Source of the DNA: Gammaproteobacteria bacterium
GTDB lineage: Bacteria; Pseudomonadota; Gammaproteobacteria; Granulosicoccales; Granulosicoccaceae
Assembly (NCBI GenBank): GCA_020444765.1
Contig: JAGRHW010000053.1
Span: forward strand, 1 to 13,386
Direction: 5' to 3'
Length of the DNA: 13,386 bases
Made by a program: the position numbers and the translations under genes. Below, piece by piece: positions 8,081 through 13,386 of the stretch (the stretch's first letter is position 1; each line of letters starts with the position of its first letter). The notes under the pieces were generated by a model. It saw nothing but the letters and a program-made list of their open reading frames with translations, had not been told where the DNA came from and did not search any database.

Positions 8081-8827
8081 ATGTCTAAAGTCCTGCTGAT
8101 AACCGGCGGAGCCCGAGGAATCGGCGCTGAAATTGCAAGCCTGGCGGCCTCGAGGGATTACGCTGTTTGCATCAATTATCTTCGTGACGGTACGGCGGCC
8201 GAAGCGCTCGTCAGGCAAATCCGCCAGACTGGTGGTGAGGCTGCGGCCGTGCAGGCCGATGTCGCTTCTGACGCGGATGTTGTGCGCATGTTCGACACCG
8301 TCGACCGTGAACTCGGTCCGCTGGATGCGCTGGTAAACAATGCCGGAATACTGATGCAGCAAATGCCCTTGCGTGATATGTCGGCCGAACGGATAAACCG
8401 GGTTCTGTCAGTCAATGTGACCGGTAGTTTTTTATGCGCACGCGAAGCGGTCAGGCGGATGGCGGTTTCCGCCGGCGGCAAAGGCGGTGCGATCGTCAAT
8501 CTCTCCTCATTGGCGGCAACGCTCGGCGCACCGCATGAATACATCGACTATGCGGCTTCCAAAGGCGCGATCGATACGCTGACTGTCGGCCTGGCAAAAG
8601 AAGTCGCGGCGGAGTCGATCCGCGTCAACGCCGTAAGGCCGGGGATTATCGACACTGAGATTCATGCCTCCGGCGGCGAGCCCGACCGGATTAATCGGGT
8701 CAGCCCGTCGATCCCCATGCGGCGGGCCGGAGAACCGGCGGAAGTAGCCAACGCCGTGCTTTGGCTATTATCCGAAGAGGCGTCTTACGTCACCGGCGCC
8801 TTGCTGGATGTCGCTGGCGGCCGCTAG
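8081..8827 (+). CDS. ygfF: YgfF-like short-chain dehydrogenase/reductase
   Basis: Classical NAD(P)-dependent SDR of 248 residues. The cofactor loop is TGGARGIG (8-15), followed by D60-V61, NNAG (86-89), the structural N112, catalytic S143 (or S142), Y157 and K161 in YAASK, and a PG turn after the active site (R187-P188-G189). Segments such as RINRVLSVNVTG, GGAIVNLSS, DYAASKGAIDTL and HASGGEP closely resemble E. coli YgfF, whose substrate is not established (often annotated as glucose-1-dehydrogenase-like). The start ATG at 8081 lies two bases after the glcF stop, and glcF's own 3' end supplies the upstream context; an extension into glcF to 8003 is possible in frame but not credible. The tight placement after glcF suggests cotranscription, and a role in reducing a 2-carbon or related carbonyl is conceivable, but this is only inference from position. 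Confidence 0.9.
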   Translation: MSKVLLITGGARGIGAEIASLAASRDYAVCINYLRDGTAAEALVRQIRQTGGEAAAVQADVASDADVVRMFDTVDRELGPLDALVNNAGILMQQMPLRDMSAERINRVLSVNVTGSFLCAREAVRRMAVSAGGKGGAIVNLSSLAATLGAPHEYIDYAASKGAIDTLTVGLAKEVAAESIRVNAVRPGIIDTEIHASGGEPDRINRVSPSIPMRRAGEPAEVANAVLWLLSEEASYVTGALLDVAGGR

Positions 8828-8871
8828 CTGAATGCCGGCGCATAATACAACAAAGAAATAGGAAGACGAGT

Positions 8872-9633
8872 GTGAACGAGGAAACCGAAACGGTCAGAGC
8901 GGCGGCGATCCTGATCGGCAATGAGCTGTTGTCCGGCCGTATAGCCGACGAGAACATGCATTATATCGCCAACGCGCTGGTTGACGCCGGCATCGTGCTA
9001 GCCGAAGTGCGGGTTATTCCCGACGACTGCGAGCTTATCGTCAAAACCGTTCGGGAGCTGAAGGAGCAGGTCGACTATGTGTTTACCACCGGAGGTATAG
9101 GCCCGACCCACGACGATATCACCGCGGAATGCATTGCCAAAGCCTTCGAACAACCGTTGATACAACACCCGCAGACGGCCGACAGTCTGCGAAAACTCTT
9201 TGCCGAAAGAGGTGTCGAGGCCAATGCCGAACGCATGCGCATGGCCAATATGCCGCAAGGCGCAGTGCCGCTGTTGCATAAACGCTCACCGGTGCCGGGC
9301 TTTCGAATGGAAAACGTTTATGTGCTGGCCGGCGTCCCGGTCATCATGCGCTCGATGCTGGATGCGGCGATCCCCGAGCTGAAAAAAGGCAAACGCGTAC
9401 ACTCTGCTTCGGTTCGCTGTGACCTGCAGGAAGGGACCCTGGCGAAAGACCTGGCGTTGATTCAGCAGAACCACAAAAACGTCGATATCGGCAGCTATCC
9501 GCTGTCCAAAGAATACAATCACAATGTTTCGCTGGTGGTGCGTGGTGTCGACCCCGACGCCGTCCGGACCGTGTCCGGGGAAATAAAAGGCCTGATCGTC
9601 AGGCTTGGTGGTCAGATCATCTCGGAGGACTGA
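8872..9633 (+). CDS. CinA N-terminal / MoaB-MogA-like molybdopterin-binding domain protein, short form
   Basis: 253 residues. The GTG start at 8872 is preceded by AGGAAGA (8860-8866), a good SD; an upstream in-frame start inside the dehydrogenase gene has no such support. The family signature is clear: AAILIGNELLSGRIADEN (about 11-28) and FTTGGIGPTHDDIT (71-84), the MoCF_biosynth fold. The C-terminal part continues the CinA-type domain (LAGVPVIMRSMLD, SYPLSKEYNHNVSLVVRG) but the NMN amidohydrolase domain (PncC) of full-length CinA is absent. The biochemical role of these short forms is not well settled; binding of molybdopterin is inferred from the fold, and pyrophosphatase activity on nucleotide metabolites is known for some CinA relatives. 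The gene is 44 bases after the dehydrogenase and likely the last gene of the glc transcript. Confidence 0.88.
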   Translation: MNEETETVRAAAILIGNELLSGRIADENMHYIANALVDAGIVLAEVRVIPDDCELIVKTVRELKEQVDYVFTTGGIGPTHDDITAECIAKAFEQPLIQHPQTADSLRKLFAERGVEANAERMRMANMPQGAVPLLHKRSPVPGFRMENVYVLAGVPVIMRSMLDAAIPELKKGKRVHSASVRCDLQEGTLAKDLALIQQNHKNVDIGSYPLSKEYNHNVSLVVRGVDPDAVRTVSGEIKGLIVRLGGQIISED

Positions 9634-9638
9634 GAAGC

Positions 9639-9941
9639 CCAAAATCCTTGGGTGATGCCGGAAGAATTCACTCTGAATTTCGAGCGAGCGAGGCTTATCC
9701 GCGCTGGTAAAAATTCACTTGCGGAGCGTATAGAGCAGGTGTTCGTTACGCTAGGTCTATCGGCAGGCTTTGTATTCGGTCGTTTGAAGAAAACGGTACG
9801 GATCGGTTTATTGAGGCGAAAACCACCAAATACGGCAAAAAAACGCCATTCTTCGTTACTGGAAACGAGCTCAGGTTCTCTGTGGAAAATTCGACTCGTG
9901 GAAAAGCCGAGATGAAATCAGCGCGCTGCCTGGGGTGTTAG
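9639..9941 (+). pseudogene. Frameshifted remnant of a DUF3883-family protein
   Basis: Three overlapping frame pieces read as one protein: SLGDAG (ending near 9662) in one frame, EEFTLNFERARLIRAG through LGLSAGFVF (9661-9778) in the next, and SFEENGTDRFIEAKTT then KYGKKTPFFVTGNELRFS (9780-9941) back in the first frame. This order matches what I know of DUF3883 domains, which have LGxxGEEF, a GYD segment, then IEVKTT and TPFF-T-NE. The E-x-K in IEAKTT resembles a PD-(D/E)xK nuclease core, and such proteins often occur near restriction or defence genes. Here the GYD aspartate is gone (GFVF) at the second frameshift, the N-terminal part is missing, and the C-terminal region after FSVENS is shortened. 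It is dead as a gene. It starts only a few bases after the cinA-like stop. Confidence 0.7.
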
Positions 9942-9957
9942 ATGACAGGAGATAAGC

Positions 9958-10083
9958 ATGACTCAACGAGCGATGTTTGTCTTGGCGATCCTAAACCTTG
10001 AGAAGTCCGCAGAGTTTTATCGAGAGGTGCTCGTTTTCGAGATTCAGGAAATAGGCGACCTGCTGCGGCAGACGGTAAATTAA
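9958..10083 (+). pseudogene. Truncated VOC (glyoxalase/bleomycin-resistance) family fragment
   Basis: ATG at 9958 has a proper SD (CAGGAG, 9946-9951) and opens a 41-codon frame ending TAA. The sequence FVLAILNLEKSAEFYREVL plus FEIQEIGD is the first beta-alpha-beta of a VOC-family metalloenzyme, which is normally about 120-150 residues with paired modules. The frame then breaks. In another frame, ADGKLTLVTPTSEAIADG followed by AKLVAHP runs on to a TGA at 10194-10196 and could be further remnant, but I cannot confirm it belongs to the same family. Metal-binding residues cannot be traced. Most likely a broken gene, not a working short protein. Confidence 0.55.
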
Positions 10084-10218
10084 CTCTCGTTACCCCCACG
10101 TCAGAAGCTATTGCGGACGGTGCGAAGTTGGTAGCGCACCCAATGAATTTTCAAGCCGCCGCCTCTTCATGGTGCAGCTTGACACGGGTGTTATGAGTAA
10201 CCGGAAAAGGAGGCTTGC

Positions 10219-10632
10219 GTGGGAAATAAATATGAAGGTTCGTGTCTTTGCGGTGGCGTGAAGTACTCGCTGTCAGGTGAGTTTCAGTCATTTTTCTTAT
10301 GTCACTGTACGCGTTGTCAAAAGGGAACAGGCTCATCTCACGCGGCTAATCTGTTTGCTCCGTCTGCTACGTTAGCCTGGATCCAAGGTGAAAGTAACGT
10401 TAAAACTTATCAGCATCCGAACAGCTTGCATGTTAAAAGCTTTTGCATGAACTGTGGTTCGGCACTTCCTACAGTGGCTGAAAATATAAGATGTATCGTT
10501 GTTCCTGCGGGTAGTCTCGATAGTTCAGTTCCAATTTCGCCTACCGCAAAAATTTTTGTCGGTAGCTGTGCGAATTGGGCAAAAGATTTGACGAATGTGC
10601 CTGCTTACAAAGAGCTTCCGGGACCGGCTTAG
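10219..10632 (+). CDS. GFA-family (CENP-V/GFA domain) zinc protein
   Basis: 137 residues with GTG start at 10219 and a strong SD (AAAAGGAGG, 10205-10213) five bases before it. Zinc ligands of the GFA fold are all visible: C9 and C11 in GSCLCGGVKY, C28, C30 and C33 in CHCTRCQKGTGSSHAAN, and C76 and C79 in SFCMNCGSALP. The family includes glutathione-dependent formaldehyde-activating enzyme (S-hydroxymethylglutathione synthase), but most single-domain members have no proven function, so formaldehyde metabolism should not be assumed. Length is normal for the family and the frame is intact. The codon use is less GC-rich than in the glc genes, and the neighbours on both sides are broken, so this is probably an acquired gene. 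No partner such as a glutathione-dependent formaldehyde dehydrogenase is nearby. Confidence 0.88.
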   Translation: MGNKYEGSCLCGGVKYSLSGEFQSFFLCHCTRCQKGTGSSHAANLFAPSATLAWIQGESNVKTYQHPNSLHVKSFCMNCGSALPTVAENIRCIVVPAGSLDSSVPISPTAKIFVGSCANWAKDLTNVPAYKELPGPA

Positions 10633-10825
10633 AGCTGAAGACTACATCGTTTGCGACTTTATGTTTCTATAAAGGCAGATGGCGACCTGCGGTGGCGAAA
10701 GTATTATACAAGCGCGGGATGCCACATCATCACTAACATCAGCTTGCTCTTTGCGGCATTTTCATCACTTGCCGTTGGTAATGGATTTTAAATTGACCCG
10801 GCTATATGCTAGACGTATAGATTAG

Positions 10826-11148
10826 ATGGCTCTGAGTGAATTCGAAACAAAGAAGATCGAGGAAGGCAGATCATTTGTTGAGAAGCGGCGTCCGCCTCCA
10901 CCTATTCGCCCTAAGCTCCATCTGGGTTTCGTGTTAAAGACCAATGCCTTGAATATTCAAGATACCCCATCTTTGGACTAACCCGAAGGAGAAAATCGAG
11001 GGATTGTCCAAAGCAACGTATGTCGAAACCCGGAAAGTATGGACGGGTGGTGTTGGTAACGAGCCGATCCATTAAAACTCCCGAAACCTATCGCTGAAAC
11101 AGCCGTTTTCATCTTTAAAATTGTTGTATGACAGTATTTCTTCCTGGT
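10826..11148 (+). pseudogene. Decayed DUF3024-family gene with several frame breaks
   Basis: The first piece (ATG 10826, 51 codons to TAA at 10979-10981) begins MALSEFETKKIEEGRSFVEK and continues RRPPPPIRPKLHLGFVLK, the usual start of DUF3024 proteins. From 10953 the next frame continues IFKIPHLWTNPKEKIEGLSK then ATYVETRKVW to about 11042. The third frame then gives RAD and, after a gap, PKPIAETAVFIFKIV, with QYFFLG-like coding near 11132-11148, which recalls the C-terminal end of the family. At least three indels or stops are needed to join them, so the gene is dead. DUF3024 has no established biochemical function. The preceding 193 bases (10633-10825) hold no gene that I can support. Confidence 0.72.
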
Positions 11149-11393
11149 TCTCAGAAGCTATTCTCCACGTGGCTCATGCTGGCTGATGTTCGGGGCCTGT
11201 GCAGGTGCTACAAGGGAATGTAGCCGATTGACTGTGTGTGTAGATGCCGTGATGTCGTGGGTGAAAGGCTTCTTCATTGAGGTGTAACAAAGGACGAGCA
11301 AGTCGGTTATGTCGCAGGAGCAAAGCCGTTTTGTTGGGAAAGGCAAGAAAATATAGCGGAACTCACCTTCGGAAGTTGCGTTCAGAGATACGC
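11149..11393. other. 245-base gap without recognisable gene
   Basis: Short frames exist on both strands (for example one ending near 11284 with SWVKGFFIEV) but none has an SD, a family signature or a continuation in the neighbouring frames that I can defend. Part may be upstream leader of the following gene or more decayed sequence. The 12-mer TCAGAAGCTATT at 11151-11162 also occurs at 10101-10112. Confidence 0.4.
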
Positions 11394-12080
11394 ATGTTCT
11401 TTCGCCGGAACATTTACGCCTCGATTGGTGAGAACTGTCTTACTGATGCCGTACTTGCCAGGCATGGGGTTAAGTCGATCACGACGCCATATTCACACGC
11501 TCGATCCAACCTTGATTACGTGTTGCAGTTAGAGGCCAATAATTACGCCAAGTTTCTTGCTCCTGAATGTCTGGCCTATGAAAAGTTCGGTGACTTGACC
11601 GTCGTTCGAAATCGCTACTATTCGAAGAGCGATCCCATCTATCAAGAAATACATCGCAACGGTTTTGAATTCACGCATCATGATGTCATCGCCAATGCAG
11701 CACATCGCGAAAGCTACCAGCGAAAAGTCTCGCGGATGCAAAAGTACAAGGGAAAAAAGAATTTTATTCTCTTTTACCACTACCGGTTTTGTGAGGAGCA
11801 GGACTTCGAGAGGATTGCTGGCAAACTCATTGAGTTGCAGAAGTTTTATGCCATAAAAGGGAAGTTCTGCCAGATAAACGTATTTACGCAGGCGATTGTC
11901 CCGACCAAAGAACAGCGTGGGCTTCAAATCAGACAGCCGGCACCGGGTATTAATATTTTTGTAATGAATACAATAGAGGAATGGTCGGGAAGTGACGGTG
12001 ATCTATTTTGGGCAAAAAACGATGATGAACTGCTTAAAGAGATGTTGGAAACAGTGAAAAAACAGATTCATGGCGTGTAA
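11394..12080 (+). CDS. DUF1796-type putative papain-like cysteine peptidase
   Basis: 228 residues from ATG 11394, ending TAA. The N-terminal segment IYASIGENCLTDAVLARHG places a conserved cysteine (C15) in the GENCLTD-like motif of DUF1796 proteins, often annotated as putative papain-like cysteine peptidases. Conserved histidines follow in FEFTHHDVI (H95, H96), then FILFYHYRF, and a C-terminal DGDLFWAKNDDELLKEM. Catalytic roles for C15 and a histidine are inference; no member's substrate is known to me. Relatives are often found near polysaccharide or glycosyltransferase genes. No signal peptide or membrane helix. SD is weak (AGAGA just upstream). The same frame is open back to an ATG at 11277, but those 39 codons look non-coding and are not part of the family. 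Base use is clearly more AT-rich than in the glc genes, suggesting acquisition. Unlike its neighbours the frame is intact. Confidence 0.65.
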   Translation: MFFRRNIYASIGENCLTDAVLARHGVKSITTPYSHARSNLDYVLQLEANNYAKFLAPECLAYEKFGDLTVVRNRYYSKSDPIYQEIHRNGFEFTHHDVIANAAHRESYQRKVSRMQKYKGKKNFILFYHYRFCEEQDFERIAGKLIELQKFYAIKGKFCQINVFTQAIVPTKEQRGLQIRQPAPGINIFVMNTIEEWSGSDGDLFWAKNDDELLKEMLETVKKQIHGV

Positions 12081-12126
12081 TTGATAAAACGGTCTTTCTT
12101 TTAGGGTTGTTTTATTGGGGCAGTAA

Positions 12127-12373
12127 ATGGGCTGCAGGTGGTTGGGGCGGTCCAATAATGTGGAGTCAGAGTTTCTTAAGTTGCAAGAGGAGTTCATTCT
12201 TCATTTTCTGATCCGCGGTGCGGATGGTCTGTATGCCGATGTGGCCATTGCCAGTTCACAGGCAAAAGCGGAAGAGTATTGTCAGCAATGGTTGTAATCC
12301 GGTGGCTGCCGAGTATTTGGAGCTTATTGATCCGGATTCCGTGGCGATGACATTCTGGACAAGGATTAACTAA
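12127..12373 (+). pseudogene. Unrecognised small gene split by one frameshift
   Basis: ATG at 12127 opens 56 codons to TAA 12295-12297, with protein-like sequence SEFLKLQEEFILHFLIRGAD then GLYADVAIASSQAKAEEYCQ and QWL. The adjacent frame takes over at 12296 and gives NPVAAEYLELIDPDSVAMTF then WTRIN before TAA 12371-12373. Joined, they read as a single soluble protein of about 80 residues, broken by a one-base insertion or two-base deletion near 12295. I do not recognise the family. No SD is seen before 12127, and GTG 12160 is another possible start. It could also be a remnant of a longer gene whose front is lost. Confidence 0.45.
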
Positions 12374-12388
12374 AATCCTGACAAAAGC

Positions 12389-12416
12389 TTACGGGAACCT
12401 AAAGTTTTGCTTTAAT
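12389..12416 (+). promoter_or_regulatory. Possible sigma70 promoter for map
   Basis: TTACGG (12389-12394) and TTTAAT (12411-12416, five of six to TATAAT) are spaced by 16 bases and lie about 50 bases before the map ATG. The -35 box matches only three of six positions, so this is a modest candidate. It is the best pair I see between the preceding broken gene and map. Confidence 0.3.
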
Positions 12417-12466
12417 CTCCTGTATGTCTGGCGCTAAGCGCGGAACAATCGAGTAAAGGTAAACCT

Positions 12467-13225
12467 ATGACCGTAGAGAATCAGCATGATATTGACGGGA
12501 TTCTGAAGGCCGGGCGGGTTGTCGCCTGCGTGCGCGACGCCATGTTGAAGGCTATAGAGCCGGGTATGACTACGGCTGAGCTGGATACTATGGGCAGTGA
12601 AATGCTGGATGGCTTTGGTGCTCGATCAGCGCCCAGAGTCTGCTACGATTTTCCCGGTGCAACCTGTATCAGCATTAATGAAGAGGCCGCGCATGGTATT
12701 CCCGGTGAAAGAATCATTCAGGCCGGCGATATCGTGAATGTCGATGTGTCCGCCGAGCTGGACGGCTATTTTGCCGATACCGGCGGCACCATCGTCGTTC
12801 CGCCTGTGGCAAGCGTCAAGGCGCGCTTGTGTCACGCCACTCAAATGGCCTTGAAGCACGCGCTGGCTGAAGCGCGGGCGGGGGCGCCCATCAACCGGAT
12901 CGGTAAAGTCATTCAGCGCACGGCGAAATCACACGGGTTCAAGACGATCAGAAATCTTGCCGGTCATGGAATCGGACGGAGTCTGCACGAAGATCCGCAG
13001 GGTATCGTCAGCTACCACGATCGTCGCGACACACGCCGGCTAAAGCTCGGCCAGGTCATTGCGATAGAGCCGTTTCTGTCAACCAGGAGCACGCAGGTTG
13101 CCGAGGCCGAAGACGGGTGGACGCTTGTTGGTCACCCCGCGAACCTCTCCGCGCAGTTCGAGCACACCATTATTGTGACGAAGGGTGCGCCGATTGTTGC
13201 GACACTGTCCGAGGCTTGTGGCTGA
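12467..13225 (+). CDS. map: Methionine aminopeptidase, type I
   Basis: Removes the N-terminal methionine from nascent proteins in the cytosol, a dinuclear metal enzyme. 252 residues, normal for type Ia. Active-site residues are all present: H76 (AAHGIP), metal ligands D93 (NVDVSAELDGY), D104 (ADTGG), H167 (AGHGIG), E201 (IEPF), E232 (FEHTIIV), plus H174 (SLHED). ATG 12467 has an AAAGG SD (12455-12459) seven bases upstream. In many proteobacteria map lies next to rpsB or glnD; here it stands alone behind an accessory block, so it may be a second, non-essential copy. Some type I paralogues carry N-terminal differences but this one does not look unusual. Base use returns to the GC-rich style of the glc genes. 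The frame is intact. Confidence 0.95.
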   Translation: MTVENQHDIDGILKAGRVVACVRDAMLKAIEPGMTTAELDTMGSEMLDGFGARSAPRVCYDFPGATCISINEEAAHGIPGERIIQAGDIVNVDVSAELDGYFADTGGTIVVPPVASVKARLCHATQMALKHALAEARAGAPINRIGKVIQRTAKSHGFKTIRNLAGHGIGRSLHEDPQGIVSYHDRRDTRRLKLGQVIAIEPFLSTRSTQVAEAEDGWTLVGHPANLSAQFEHTIIVTKGAPIVATLSEACG

Positions 13226-13241
13226 CAGTCTGTAGGCGTTA

Positions 13242-13253
13242 CGTTATCCCCGA
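13242..13253. repeat. Partial copy of the end of the neighbouring palindromic repeat
   Basis: CGTTATCCCCGA matches 11 of 12 bases of CGTCATCCCCGA at 13270-13281. It is followed by CCTTTGTCC, loosely like the next bases of that arm, but has no pairing partner. It looks like a truncated half-element next to the full one. Confidence 0.45.
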
Positions 13254-13269
13254 CCTTTGTCCAAAAAAA

Positions 13270-13353
13270 CGTCATCCCCGAGTGCCTTGGTCGGGGATCC
13301 AGTATCGCCACCGGCCAGTCCGCAGCTGGATTCCCGCCTTCGCGGGAATGACG
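13270..13353. repeat. MITE/REP-like dispersed palindromic repeat
   Basis: The left arm (13270-13302) and right arm (13326-13353) are imperfect inverted copies. They share outer ends CGTCAT/ATGACG and inner GATCCAG/CTGGAT, and are separated by 23 bases. Each arm is itself a hairpin: ATCCCCGA pairs with TCGGGGAT (13274-13281, 13291-13298), and ATTCCCGC pairs with GCGGGAAT around a CTTC loop (13330-13337, 13342-13349). Arms with this TCATTCCCGC...GCGGGAAT core are widespread intergenic repeats in proteobacteria. There is no transposase here. It lies about 45 bases after map and its transcript could end or stabilise the map mRNA. Confidence 0.8.
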
Positions 13354-13386
13354 GTGGAGTAATACGTTCCATGTAACCGCGTAGTT

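Noticed and set aside
9634..9651. CCCAA/TTGGG hairpin just after the cinA-like gene
   Set aside because: Only five pairs and no T tract; it also overlaps the DUF3883 remnant.
9936..9946. Integron cassette hypothesis for 9634-12466 (small unrelated genes; GTTAGAT at 9937-9943 fits the attC core GTTRRRY)
   Set aside because: No matching RYYYAAC partner is found upstream, and the only other GTTRRRY match in the block (GTTAAGT) is inside the DUF1796-type gene. There is no array of attC-like sites.
11158..11346. 62-codon - strand ORF
   Set aside because: No SD, no family motif, and no support from neighbours.
12066..12116. ATAAAAC/GTTTTAT inverted repeat after the DUF1796-type gene
   Set aside because: Seven AT-rich pairs with an 18-base loop and no following T run; too weak for a terminator.

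Overview
The window looks like a chromosomal segment of a Gram-negative proteobacterium, most likely a gammaproteobacterium. It carries an E. coli-like glycolate oxidase gene set (glcD, glcE, glcF), a YgfF-type dehydrogenase, a type I methionine aminopeptidase, a DmsC-type membrane anchor, and Shine-Dalgarno-led genes in GC-rich codons. All intact genes are on the + strand. I cannot name the species.

Layout. (1) 2-670: the 3' part of a DmsC-like integral-membrane subunit of a molybdenum oxidoreductase, followed by a plausible hairpin terminator. (2) 962-3877: a 971-residue membrane-bound c-di-GMP enzyme (two membrane helices around a periplasmic domain, HAMP, PAS, intact GGDEF). Its C-terminal EAL-like domain has lost nearly all catalytic residues, so I predict a cyclase rather than a bifunctional enzyme. 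(3) 3878-4273: a leader region with a palindrome next to an AT-rich -10-like stretch and a 41-codon CxxC mini-ORF. The mini-ORF is in frame with glcD and separated from it by one TAG. (4) 4274-9633: a tight cluster glcD-glcE-glcF-ygfF-like-cinA-like. GlcDEF oxidises glycolate to glyoxylate; the last two genes have no proven link to that reaction. (5) 9634-12466: a more AT-rich accessory block. It has two intact genes (a GFA-family zinc protein and a DUF1796-type putative cysteine peptidase) among at least four broken ones: a DUF3883-like protein with two frameshifts, a VOC-like fragment, a DUF3024 gene broken in several places, and an unrecognised frameshifted gene. (6) 12467-13225: methionine aminopeptidase, intact. 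(7) 13242-13353: a dispersed-type palindromic repeat with a partial extra copy.

The glc genes act together as one membrane-associated flavin and iron-sulfur complex. The accessory block between cinA and map reads as a site where foreign genes arrive and decay; the flanking housekeeping genes are undamaged, so sequencing error is an unlikely general explanation. I see no CRISPR array, rRNA, tRNA, transposase or integrase, and no convincing new multi-gene system. The least explained items are the dead-EAL cyclase, the glcD mini-ORF, the decayed block and the terminal repeat.
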